64,000 bases of DNA. Origin: Actinomycetota bacterium (lineage in GTDB: Bacteria; Actinomycetota; Actinomycetes; S36-B12). The notes under the pieces were generated by a model that worked only from the letters and a program-made list of their open reading frames with translations, had not been told where the DNA came from and ran no database searches. The DNA lies in NCBI GenBank assembly GCA_016870515.1, contig VGBL01000003.1, forward strand, positions 39,430 through 103,429, in the 5' to 3' direction. This document shows, in pieces, positions 19,134 through 27,673 of this stretch. Position numbers and translations under genes: made by a program. Positions within the stretch are counted from its first letter, which is position 1, and every line of letters begins with the position of its first letter.

Positions 19134-19968
19134 ATGAGTGTGGTGCGAGCGGCGCTCGTGCAGACGGGCTGGACCGGCGACAAGGAGTCGATGATCGTCG
19201 CCCACGAGGACTACGCTCGGCAGGCCGCTGCCCATGGTGCACAGGTGATGTGCTTCCAGGAGCTGTTCTACGGGCCCTACTTCTGCCAGGTCCAGGACAT
19301 CAAGTTCTACGAGTACGCCGAGTCCATCCCCGGCCCCACGACGGAGCGCTTCCAAGCACTGGCCAAGGAACTCGGCATGGTCCTCATCCTGCCGATGTAC
19401 GAGGAGGAACAGCCCGGGGTCCTCTACAACACCGCTGCAGTCGTCGACGCCGACGGGTCCTACCTCGGCAAGTACCGCAAGACGCATCCCACACGTGCCG
19501 GGCTTCTGGGAGAAGTTCTACTTCCGCCCCGGCAACCTCGGCTACCCGGTGTTCAACACCGCCGTGGGCAAAGTCGGCGTCTACATCTGCTTCGACCGAC
19601 ACTTCCCCGAAGGCTGGCGCGCGCTCGGCCTCAACGGAGCGCAGATCGTCTTCAACCCCTCCGCCACCTCCCGGGGGCTCTCCGCTTATCTATGGAAGCT
19701 CGAACAGCCGGCCTCCGCCGTGGCCAATGAATACTTCATCGGCGCCATCAACCGCGTCGGCATCGAGGACCTCGGCGACGACGACTTCTACGGCACCAGC
19801 TACTTCGTGGACCCCGAGGGCAAATTCGTGGGCGAACCGGCCGACCCCTTTAAGCCCGAGCTCGTCGTCCGTGACCTCGACATGGACCTCATCACCACCG
19901 TTCGCAACCGCTGGCCCTTCTATCGCGACCGTCGCCCCGACGCCTACGGAGACCTCACCCGACCCTGA
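19134..19968 (+). pseudogene. Beta-ureidopropionase, interrupted by a 2-nt frameshift
   Basis: Nitrilase-superfamily amidohydrolase that would convert N-carbamoyl-beta-alanine to beta-alanine, CO2 and ammonia. Frame 1 runs from the ATG at 19134 (MSVVRAALVQTG) with catalytic Glu43 in QELFYGPY and Lys116 in KYRKT. Directly after Thr117 the homology moves to another frame, which continues IPHVPGFWEKFYFRPGN and the catalytic Cys in ICFDRHFPEGW to a stop at 19968. Restoring two bases between 19485 and 19486 (reading ACG CAC ATC) rebuilds an uninterrupted ~278-residue protein of normal family length. As given, the frame-1 product lacks the catalytic Cys. It may be a real recent mutation or a sequence error; both flanks look otherwise intact. 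Confidence 0.88.
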
Positions 19969-19980
19969 CGGGAGGCATAT

Positions 19981-21393
19981 ATGACGACCCTCATCCGCAA
20001 CGGCTTCGTCGTGACGCCGCAGGGCATTCAGGCGATAGACGTGCTCGTCGATGGCGAGACCATCGCCGCGCTGCTCGCTCCCGGCGCAACCTCCGAGGCG
20101 ATGGCTGGCTCCGTAGACCGCGTGATCGATGCGTCGGGCAAGTACATCATCCCAGGCGGCATCGATGCCCATACGCACATGGAGTTGCCCTTCGGAGGCA
20201 CCTTCGCGTCCGACACGTTCGAGACGGGCACGCGTGCGGCTGCCTGGGGCGGCACCACGACGATCATCGACTTCGCGGTGCAGCGCTACGGCGAGCGCGT
20301 GCAGGACGGCCTAGCCAGCTGGCATGCCAAGGCCGACGGCAACTGTTTCGTCGACTACGGGTTCCATCAGATCATCGGCGGGGTCGACGATGACTCCCTG
20401 AAGGCCATGGACGAACTCGTCGACGAGGGCATCACGAGCTTCAAGCTCTTCATGGCCTACCCGGGCGTCTTCTACAGCGACGACGGGCAGATCCTCCGCG
20501 CCATGCAGCAGGCCAAGAACAACGGATCGATGATCATGATGCACGCCGAAAACGGCATAGCCATCGACGTGCTGGTGGCCCAGGCCGTGGCCCGGGGCGA
20601 GACGGCTCCGGTCCACCACGGCCTCACGCGCCCGTGGGAGACCGAGGAGGAGGCCACGCACCGCGCGATCATGCTGGCGCGCATCACGGGCGCTTCCCTC
20701 TACATCGTTCACATGTCCGCGAAGCAGGCGGTGCAGACCCTCCAGCAGGCGCGCGACCTCGGCCTCAACGTCTTCGGCGAGACGTGCCCCCAGTACCTCT
20801 ACCTCTCGCTGGAGGAGCAGCTCGGCGCGCCCGGCTTCGACGGTGCCAAGTGGGTGTGCTCGACGCCGCTGCGCTCACGCGCCGAAGGCCATCAGGACGA
20901 GCTCTGGCGCTACCTGCGCACCAACGACCTGTCGATCGTGAGCACCGACCATTGCCCCTTCTGCTTCAAAGAGCAGAAGGAACTCGGCCTCGGCGACTTC
21001 TCCAAGATCCCCAACGGCATCGGGTCGGTCGAGCACCGCATGGACCTCATCTACCAGGGAGTCGTCGACGGCCAGATCACCGTTGAGCGCTGGGTGGAGA
21101 TCACCTCGGCGACGCCCGCGCGCATGTTCGGGCTCTACCCCCGCAAGGGCGCCATCGCCCCTGGGTCCGATGCTGACATCGTCGTCTACGACCCCAACGG
21201 CCACACGAGCATTGGCGTCGACAAGACGCACCACATGAATATGGACCACAGCGCCTGGGAGGGCTACGAGATCGACGGGCACGTCGACGTCGTCATGTCA
21301 CGTGGCGACGTACTCGTCGACGAGAAAGGGTTCCACGGCACCAAGGGTCGCGGGCGATTCCTCAAGCGTGACCTCTCGCACTACCTCATCTGA
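19981..21393 (+). CDS. hydA: Dihydropyrimidinase / D-hydantoinase
   Basis: Zinc-dependent cyclic amidohydrolase opening dihydrouracil or dihydrothymine to the N-carbamoyl-beta-amino acid. All metal ligands of the family are visible: His64 and His66 (DAHTHMELP), the carboxylated Lys155 (SFKLFMAYPG), His188 (MMHAENG), His244 (YIVHMSA) and Asp323 (VSTDHCPF). Its 470-residue length is standard. It begins 12 nt after the beta-ureidopropionase stop with a GGGAGG ribosome site and is followed by mmsA, giving a reductive pyrimidine-degradation operon; hydantoin use is the alternative. Confidence 0.94.
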   Translation: MTTLIRNGFVVTPQGIQAIDVLVDGETIAALLAPGATSEAMAGSVDRVIDASGKYIIPGGIDAHTHMELPFGGTFASDTFETGTRAAAWGGTTTIIDFAVQRYGERVQDGLASWHAKADGNCFVDYGFHQIIGGVDDDSLKAMDELVDEGITSFKLFMAYPGVFYSDDGQILRAMQQAKNNGSMIMMHAENGIAIDVLVAQAVARGETAPVHHGLTRPWETEEEATHRAIMLARITGASLYIVHMSAKQAVQTLQQARDLGLNVFGETCPQYLYLSLEEQLGAPGFDGAKWVCSTPLRSRAEGHQDELWRYLRTNDLSIVSTDHCPFCFKEQKELGLGDFSKIPNGIGSVEHRMDLIYQGVVDGQITVERWVEITSATPARMFGLYPRKGAIAPGSDADIVVYDPNGHTSIGVDKTHHMNMDHSAWEGYEIDGHVDVVMSRGDVLVDEKGFHGTKGRGRFLKRDLSHYLI

Positions 21394-21421
21394 TACGACG
21401 ACCACCGAAGTGGAGACTGAC

Positions 21422-22909
21422 GTGTATACGATTGATCACTGGATCGACGGACGTCGAGCACCCTCATCGTCAGGGCGCACCGGACCTGTCTTCAACCCCG
21501 CGACCGGTCGACAGCAGGGCGAGGTAGCGCTTGCCTCCATCGCTGAGGTCGATGCCGCGGTAGCCTCGGCCAAGGCCGCGTTTTCCACGTGGCGCTCATC
21601 ATCGCTCGGCCGTCGTTCAGAGATCCTCTTTGCCTTCCGCCAGCAGGTCTACTCACGTCGCGCCGAGATCGCCAACCTCATCTCGCAGGAGCACGGCAAG
21701 GTCCCGTCGGATGCGGCCGGCGAACTCGCCCGCGGCCTGGAGAACGTCGAGTTCGCCTGCGGGATCCCGCAGATGCTCAAGGGCTCCTACAGTGAGCAGG
21801 TCTCGACGGGCGTCGACGTCTACTCCATCAAGCAGCCCCTGGGCGTCGTCGCGGGCATCACGCCTTTCAACTTCCCGGCGATGGTGCCGATGTGGATGTT
21901 CGCCAACGCCATCGCCACCGGCAACACCTTTGTGCTCAAGCCCAGCGAGAAGGATCCGTCCGTCTCGCTGCTGATAGCCGAAATGCTCGCCGAGTGCGGC
22001 CTGCCCGAGGGCGTTTTCACCGTCATACATGGAGACAAGGTGGCGGTCGATCGCATCCTCGACCATCCTGACATCCAGGCAGTGAGCTTTGTCGGATCCA
22101 CTCCCATCGCCAAGTACATCTACTCCACCGGCACGGCCAAGGGCAAGCGAGTGCAGGCCCTGGGCGGCGCCAAGAACCACATGATCGTGCTCCCCGATGC
22201 CGACATCGACATGGCCGCAGATGCCGCGGTGAGTGCCGGCTACGGATCAGCCGGCGAGCGCTGCATGGCCATCTCGGTCGTGGTTGCCGTCGGAGACGCC
22301 GGCGACCGTCTCGTCGATGCGATCGCCGCTCGCCTGCCCAAGGTCAAGGTCGGACCCGGCACCGATCCCGATGCCGAGATGGGGCCACTGATCACCGGCG
22401 AGCACCGCGACAAGGTGGCGTCCTACCTCGCCGGCGCCTCGGGCGAGGGCGCGACCGTGGTCGTCGATGGCCGCGACGCCGATCTGCCCGAGCAGGGCTT
22501 CTTCCTTGGTGTCTCGCTGGTCGACCACGTGCAGCCCGGCATGAAGGTCTACGACGACGAGATCTTCGGCCCCGTGCTCTCGGTCGTCCGGGTCGACACC
22601 TACGAGGAGGCTGTCAAACTCATCAATGATCACCAATACGGCAACGGCACCGCCATCTTCACGCGAGACGGAGGGGCCGCTCGCCAGTTCCAATTCGATA
22701 TCCAGGTCGGCATGGTCGGCATCAATGTGCCGATCCCGGTGCCGGTCGCCTACTACAGCTTCGGGGGCTGGAAGGCATCGCTCTTTGGCGACGCCAACAT
22801 GTATGGACCCGCAGGGGTGGAGTTCTACACGCGCACGAAGACGATAACTTCGCGATGGCCCGATCCGTCGACCTCGTCGGTCGACCTCGGCTTCCCCCGC
22901 ACCCGCTGA
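21422..22909 (+). CDS. mmsA: CoA-acylating methylmalonate-/malonate-semialdehyde dehydrogenase
   Basis: ALDH-superfamily enzyme that oxidises malonate or methylmalonate semialdehyde with loss of CO2, giving acetyl-CoA or propionyl-CoA. The hallmark of the CoA-acylating MMSDH group is LGGAKNHM (residues ~248-254), where other ALDHs have ELGGK; the nucleophile is Cys281 in GERCMAIS. At 495 residues from GTG at 21422 it is normal in length; the frame is open upstream but that part overlaps hydA. In this operon it would consume the semialdehyde made from beta-alanine or beta-aminoisobutyrate. Confidence 0.93.
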   Translation: MYTIDHWIDGRRAPSSSGRTGPVFNPATGRQQGEVALASIAEVDAAVASAKAAFSTWRSSSLGRRSEILFAFRQQVYSRRAEIANLISQEHGKVPSDAAGELARGLENVEFACGIPQMLKGSYSEQVSTGVDVYSIKQPLGVVAGITPFNFPAMVPMWMFANAIATGNTFVLKPSEKDPSVSLLIAEMLAECGLPEGVFTVIHGDKVAVDRILDHPDIQAVSFVGSTPIAKYIYSTGTAKGKRVQALGGAKNHMIVLPDADIDMAADAAVSAGYGSAGERCMAISVVVAVGDAGDRLVDAIAARLPKVKVGPGTDPDAEMGPLITGEHRDKVASYLAGASGEGATVVVDGRDADLPEQGFFLGVSLVDHVQPGMKVYDDEIFGPVLSVVRVDTYEEAVKLINDHQYGNGTAIFTRDGGAARQFQFDIQVGMVGINVPIPVPVAYYSFGGWKASLFGDANMYGPAGVEFYTRTKTITSRWPDPSTSSVDLGFPRTR

Positions 22910-22922
22910 CGAGAGGCTCACC

Positions 22923-23939
22923 ATGGATATCGGCGTCGTCCTCCAGTGCACGCCACCGGCCTCGCGGGTCGTTGACCTGGCCAAGAAGGCCGAGGCATTC
23001 GGCCTCGACTACGTGTGGACCTTCGACTCCCACATCCTTTGGGAGGAGCCCTACGTCATCTACTCGCGGATTCTCGACGAGACGCGCAAGGTCAAGGTCG
23101 GGCCGATGGTCACCAACCCGGCGACACGCGACCTCACCGTGACCGCGTCGGTGTTCGCAACCCTCAACGAGATGTACGGCCCTCGCACGGTCATCGGCAT
23201 CGGTCGAGGCGACTCCGCTGTCCGCGTAACCAATGGCAAGCCCGTGTCGGTGGGCGAACTCCGCGACCCGGTGGTGATGCTGCGCGATATGACCAACGGT
23301 CGGTCGGTGGACTACAAGGGCGCCAACATCCGCCTTCCGTGGGCCAAGGACGCCGGCACAGAGGTCTTCGTCGCGGCCTACGGCCCCAAGGTTCTGGCCC
23401 TGACCGGAGAGGTTGGCGACGGATTCATCCTGCAGCTGGCCGATCCGCAGATCGCTGCCTGGACCATCGAGGCCGTGCGCAACGCTGCCGCGGCTGCAGG
23501 GCGCAATCCCGATGACGTCTACATCTGCGTGGCGGCGCCGGCCTACGTGACCGACAACATCGCACATGCCCGCAATCAGCTGCGCTGGTTCGGCGGCATG
23601 GTCGGTAATCACGTCGCCGACATCGTGGAGCGCTACGGCGAGGGAGGTGGGGTGCCGCAGGCGCTCACCGACTACATCAAGGGACGCGAGGGCTACGACT
23701 ACAATCAGCACGGGCGCGCCGGCAACACGCACGCCGACTTCGTGCCCGACGAGATCGTCGACCGCTTCTGCATCATCGGTCCGGTCCAGGAGCACGTCCG
23801 GCGTCTCGAGGAGCTTAAGGCTCTCGGCGTGGACCAATTCGCCATCTACCTGCAGCACGACGACAAGGACCGCACGCTGGTCGAATACGGCGAACGCATC
23901 ATCCCCGCCATCCAGGACATCGTGCTGGCAAAGAGCTGA
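22923..23939 (+). CDS. LLM-class (probably F420-dependent) oxidoreductase
   Basis: A 338-residue luciferase-like TIM-barrel protein. It shows N-terminal MDIGVVLQCTPPASRVVDLA, then PMVTNPATRDLTVTASVFA and VIGIGRGDSAVR, motifs typical of coenzyme-F420-binding LLM enzymes, and a C-terminal GPVQEHVRRLEELKALGVD. I recognise it as close to the TIGR03842-type LLM group, from memory. It is the last gene of the pyrimidine operon, 13 nt after mmsA. The reaction is unknown; no separate dihydropyrimidine dehydrogenase is in the window, so a role on pyrimidines or on a side product is possible but unproven. Confidence 0.82.
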   Translation: MDIGVVLQCTPPASRVVDLAKKAEAFGLDYVWTFDSHILWEEPYVIYSRILDETRKVKVGPMVTNPATRDLTVTASVFATLNEMYGPRTVIGIGRGDSAVRVTNGKPVSVGELRDPVVMLRDMTNGRSVDYKGANIRLPWAKDAGTEVFVAAYGPKVLALTGEVGDGFILQLADPQIAAWTIEAVRNAAAAAGRNPDDVYICVAAPAYVTDNIAHARNQLRWFGGMVGNHVADIVERYGEGGGVPQALTDYIKGREGYDYNQHGRAGNTHADFVPDEIVDRFCIIGPVQEHVRRLEELKALGVDQFAIYLQHDDKDRTLVEYGERIIPAIQDIVLAKS

Positions 23940-23987
23940 CGTGGCGAGCCGAACGTCCACCGTGGGGCCGCGCGTCAAGCGCGGGTT

Positions 23988-24023
23988 GCGGGAGGGCGGC
24001 GCCTGATCAGCGCTCCCTCCCGC
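23988..24023. terminator. Bidirectional terminator-like hairpin
   Basis: Arms GCGGGAGGG and CCCTCCCGC, extended by GCGC pairing with a small bulge around a TGATCA loop, lie between two convergent genes (LLM oxidoreductase and ALDH). There is no T-tract, as is usual in high-GC actinobacteria. Confidence 0.65.
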
Positions 24024-24034
24024 TGCTGAAGGGG

Positions 24035-25474
24035 CTAGTCCAGGCTGGCCATTACGTGCTTGATGCGCGTGTAGTCCTCGAAGCCGTACATCGACAGGTC
24101 CTTGCCGTAGCCGGAGTGCTTGAAGCCACCGTGCGGCATCTCGGCCACCAGCGGGATGTGGGTGTTGATCCACACGCAGCCGAAGTCGAGGTTCTTCGCC
24201 ATGCGCATCGCGCGGCCGAAGTCCTTGGTCCAGACCGAAGAGGCCAGGCCATAGCGGACGCCGTTGGCCCAGGCGAGCGCCTCGGCCTCGTCGGAGAAGC
24301 GCTGCAACGTGATGACCGGTCCGAATATCTCGTTTTGGATCATCTCGTCGTCCTGCTTCAGATGAGCGACCACCGTGGGCTCGACGTAGAAGCCGCGATC
24401 ACCCTGGCGCTTGCCACCCGCGACGACCTCTGCGTGGCTGGGCACGCGCTCGAGGAATCCGAGCACGCGATCGAGCTGCGCGGCATTGTTGACCGGAGGC
24501 ACGAGCGCCTCTCCCCCCGGCCCGTCTTCGAAGGTCGTCGCGGTGCCCTTCGCCTGCTCCGATAGGGCGGCAACGAAGTCGTCGTAGATGCCCGGTCCGA
24601 CGAGCATGCGCGTGGCAGCCGTGCAGTCCTGGCCGGCGTTGAAGTAGCCCGCGACGGCAAGCCACTCGGCCGCGGCTGCCACATCGGCGTCGTCGAAGAT
24701 CACGATAGGTGCCTTGCCGCCCAGCTCGAGGTGCACGCGCTTGACATCGCGAGCCGCCTCGCCCGCGACCTCCATGCCCGCGCGTACGGAGCCGGTGATG
24801 GCGACCATCTGCGGGGTGGGGTGCGAGACGAGTAGTCGGCCCGTGTCGCGGTCGCCCGTGATGACGTTGAGCACGCCCGGGGGCAGGATCTCGGCCTCGG
24901 TGATCAGCTCGGCCATGCGCACCGTGGAGCATGGCGTCGTATCGGAGGGCTTGAGTACCACGGTGTTGCCCGCGGCGATCGCCGGGGCGCACTTCCAGAC
25001 GGCCATCATCATCGGGTAGTTCCACGGGGTCACCTGGCCGATGACGCCGATGGGCTCACGCCGGATGATGGAGGTGAAGCCCTTCATGTATTCACCCGCG
25101 GCCCTACCCTCGAGCACGCGAGCGGCGCCAGCGAAGAATCGGATCTGGTCGACCATGGGCGGGATTTCCTCCGACGCGGTCACCGCAATGGGCTTGCCGG
25201 TGTTCTCGCTCTCGAGGGCCACCAGTTCGTCCGCATGCTCCTCGAACAGGTCCGCGATCGCCAGCAGTGCCTTCTGGCGCTCCGACGGCGTGGAGTCGCG
25301 CCACGTCTCGAAGGCGTCCGCGGCCGCGGAGTAGGCACAGTCGACGTCGACCTGACCGGAGACCGGCGCCGCCGCGAAGACGGCTCCCGTCGAGGGGTTG
25401 ACGAGGTCCTGGGTCTGCCCGCTGGAGGCCGCGACCTTCTCTCCGCCGATGATGTTGCTGAGGACTCTGCTCAC
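24035..25474 (-). CDS. Aldehyde dehydrogenase, gamma-aminobutyraldehyde type (second copy)
   Basis: A 479-residue ALDH with [16 protein letters not shown] (general base) and [13 protein letters not shown] (catalytic Cys), substrate-loop [12 protein letters not shown] and the C-terminal [18 protein letters not shown] shared with gamma-aminobutyraldehyde dehydrogenases. I use GTG at 25474 ([11 protein letters not shown]); the frame runs 10 codons further. It is divergent from the omega-transaminase gene, separated by about 127 nt, and convergent with the pyrimidine operon. It likely oxidises aminoaldehydes such as 4-aminobutanal or 3-aminopropanal made by the neighbouring transaminase or FAD oxidase. 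Confidence 0.87.
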   Translation of the reverse strand: MSRVLSNIIGGEKVAASSGQTQDLVNPSTGAVFAAAPVSGQVDVDCAYSAAADAFETWRDSTPSERQKALLAIADLFEEHADELVALESENTGKPIAVTASEEIPPMVDQIRFFAGAARVLEGRAAGEYMKGFTSIIRREPIGVIGQVTPWNYPMMMAVWKCAPAIAAGNTVVLKPSDTTPCSTVRMAELITEAEILPPGVLNVITGDRDTGRLLVSHPTPQMVAITGSVRAGMEVAGEAARDVKRVHLELGGKAPIVIFDDADVAAAAEWLAVAGYFNAGQDCTAATRMLVGPGIYDDFVAALSEQAKGTATTFEDGPGGEALVPPVNNAAQLDRVLGFLERVPSHAEVVAGGKRQGDRGFYVEPTVVAHLKQDDEMIQNEIFGPVITLQRFSDEAEALAWANGVRYGLASSVWTKDFGRAMRMAKNLDFGCVWINTHIPLVAEMPHGGFKHSGYGKDLSMYGFEDYTRIKHVMASLD

Positions 25475-25601
25475 GTCAGTCCATTTCCACCCGGGGCCGG
25501 CCACTGCGGCCAGCCTGGAGGCACCACGTTAGCGCTGCTCCCGGGGTCCGGGGCAGGGACTCCTCTATTGTGGGAGCCACACCCACGACGATGAGGGACC
25601 C

Positions 25602-27005
25602 GTGACCACCGATCCGCAGCTCGTGACCGAGCCAGGGAGCGACCGCTTGGCACAGGCGGCCCAGCGCCACCTGTGGATGCACTTCACGCGGCATTCGATC
25701 TACGAGTCCGGCGACGGACACGTCCCCGTTATCGTGCGGGGCGAGGGCGCTTACGTGTGGGACGACCAGGGTCGTCGCTATCTGGACGGCCTAGCCGGTC
25801 TCTTCGTCGTGCAGGCCGGGCACGGCCGCAAGGAACTCGCCGCTGCAGCGGCCCGCCAGGCTGAGGACCTCGCGTTCTTCCCGATCTGGTCGTATGCCCA
25901 CCCGCGCGCCATCGAGCTCGCTGAGCGACTGGCTCACTACGCACCCGGAGACCTCGATCGGGTGTTCTTCACCACCGGTGGCGGGGAGGCCGTCGAGAGC
26001 GCGTGGAAACTCGCCAAGCAATACTTCAAGCTGACCGGTAAGCCGATGAAGCACAAGGTGATCAGCCGCACCATCGCCTACCACGGCACCCCCCACGGAG
26101 CGCTGTCGATCACCGGTCTCACCACCGCCAAGGAGTACTTCGAGCCTCTCGTGCCGAGCGGCATCAAGGTCCCCAACACCAACTTCTACCGGGCTCCCGA
26201 GGAGTACCGCTACGACGAGAAGGCTTTCGGCCTGTGGGCGGCCGACCGCATCCGTGAGGCCATCGAGTTTGAGGGGGCCAACACGGTGGCCGCCGTCTTC
26301 CTGGAGCCGGTCCAAAACTCCGGAGGATGCATCCCCCCGCCCCCGGGCTACCTCGAGCGTGTCCGCGAGATCTGCGACGAGAACGACGTCCTCCTCGTCG
26401 CCGACGAGACGATCACGGCGTTCGGCCGCATCGGTGACATGTTCGCCATCAAGCGCTTCGGCGTGCAGCCCGACATCATCACATGCGCCAAGGGCATGAC
26501 CTCTGGCTACTCCCCCGCCGGCGCCATGATCGCGAGCGAGCGGCTGTTCGAGCCGTTCAAGCACGGCAAGACGTCCTTCCTGCACGGCTACACCTGGGGC
26601 GGCCACCCCGTGTCGAGCGCCGTAGCAATGGCCAACCTCGACATCTTCGAGCGCGAGGGCATCCTCGGGCATGTCCGCGACAACGAGGGCGCTTTCCGGC
26701 GCACTCTGGAGAAGCTCTACGACCTGCCTATCGTCGGCGACGTGCGGGGTGCCGGCTTCTTCTACGGCCTGGAGTTGGTCAAGGACAAGGAGACCCGCGA
26801 GACATTCGACGACAACGAGTCCGAGCGCCTGCTGCGCGGCTACCTCGACAAGGCGCTCTTCGAAAGCGGCCTGTACTGCCGCGCGGATGACCGGGGCGAC
26901 CCCGTGGTGCAATTGGCTCCCCCGCTGATCTGCGACCAGTCGCATTTCGACGAGATGGAGCAGATCCTGCGCCACGTCCTCACCGAAGCCTGGGCTCGCA
27001 TATGA
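25602..27005 (+). CDS. Class III omega-aminotransferase (beta-alanine/polyamine:pyruvate type)
   Basis: A 467-residue PLP enzyme. Visible are GRRYLDGLAGLFVVQAGHG at the N-terminal domain, TTGGGEAVESAWKLAKQY, the PLP-binding aspartate in VADETITAFGRIG and the lysine in ITCAKGMTSGYSPAG. The sequence type matches beta-alanine:pyruvate and putrescine:pyruvate (SpuC-like) aminotransferases. Context offers two substrates: beta-alanine from the pyrimidine operon, whose product malonate semialdehyde suits MmsA, or putrescine, whose product suits the adjacent divergent ALDH. Its stop overlaps the next gene by 4 nt (ATGA). Confidence 0.9.
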   Translation: MTTDPQLVTEPGSDRLAQAAQRHLWMHFTRHSIYESGDGHVPVIVRGEGAYVWDDQGRRYLDGLAGLFVVQAGHGRKELAAAAARQAEDLAFFPIWSYAHPRAIELAERLAHYAPGDLDRVFFTTGGGEAVESAWKLAKQYFKLTGKPMKHKVISRTIAYHGTPHGALSITGLTTAKEYFEPLVPSGIKVPNTNFYRAPEEYRYDEKAFGLWAADRIREAIEFEGANTVAAVFLEPVQNSGGCIPPPPGYLERVREICDENDVLLVADETITAFGRIGDMFAIKRFGVQPDIITCAKGMTSGYSPAGAMIASERLFEPFKHGKTSFLHGYTWGGHPVSSAVAMANLDIFEREGILGHVRDNEGAFRRTLEKLYDLPIVGDVRGAGFFYGLELVKDKETRETFDDNESERLLRGYLDKALFESGLYCRADDRGDPVVQLAPPLICDQSHFDEMEQILRHVLTEAWARI

Positions 27006-27673
27006 CCGCGTCACTCCCGCAGCCGGGCTCCACGCCGCGCACCCGCGTCAAGCGCATTCCCGAGAAGGCCGTGACTGACCGTGCGGTCGCCTACTCGATC
27101 TTGGACGCCGGTCTGGTGGCACACGTCGCTGTTGTCACCGATGGTCAGCCCTACGTCGTCCCGGTGGGCTACGCCCGCCGCGGCGACGAGGTGATCTTCC
27201 ACGGGTCGAGCGCTTCGCGGCTATTCAAAACCCTCGCCGCCGGTGCGCCCACCTGCCTCACCGTCACGCTGCTCGACGGGCTCGTGCTGGCGCGCAGCCT
27301 CTTCGAGTCCTCCATGCACTACCGCACCGTGATGGCGCTGGGCAGCTGTCGTCAACTCGACGGCGACGAGGAGATCGCGGCGCTACTTGACCTGTCGGAG
27401 GTGCTCATGCCCGGCCGCTCCGCCGAGGCACGGCATCCCGCGCCGCAGGAACTCAAAGCCACGATCACGCTGGCTCTTGCGCTCGACGAGATCTCCGTCA
27501 AGGTGAGCGAGCGCCCGCCGGAGGACCTTCCCGAGGACCTCGTCGACCCGGTCTACTCAGCGATCTGGGCCGGCTGGGTGCCGATCCGGGAGTCCTTCGG
27601 CGAGCCCTTCGCCGACGAGCTGGCCGCGGGCATCCCGGTGCCCGACTACGTCACGCGGTGGCGTAGGGCATGA
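27002..27673 (+). CDS. Pyridoxamine 5'-phosphate oxidase-like FMN-binding protein
   Basis: A 223-residue split-barrel flavoprotein-like protein. The core reads AHVAVVTDGQPYVVPVGYARRGDEVIFHGS, as in PPOX-superfamily/nitroreductase-like proteins, followed by SASRLFKTLAAG. The family contains FMN- and F420-binding members of many functions. It is coupled by 4-nt overlaps both to the upstream transaminase and to the downstream FAD oxidoreductase, so it belongs to their pathway, perhaps in PLP/flavin chemistry; no specific reaction can be assigned. Confidence 0.8.
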   Translation: MTASLPQPGSTPRTRVKRIPEKAVTDRAVAYSILDAGLVAHVAVVTDGQPYVVPVGYARRGDEVIFHGSSASRLFKTLAAGAPTCLTVTLLDGLVLARSLFESSMHYRTVMALGSCRQLDGDEEIAALLDLSEVLMPGRSAEARHPAPQELKATITLALALDEISVKVSERPPEDLPEDLVDPVYSAIWAGWVPIRESFGEPFADELAAGIPVPDYVTRWRRA

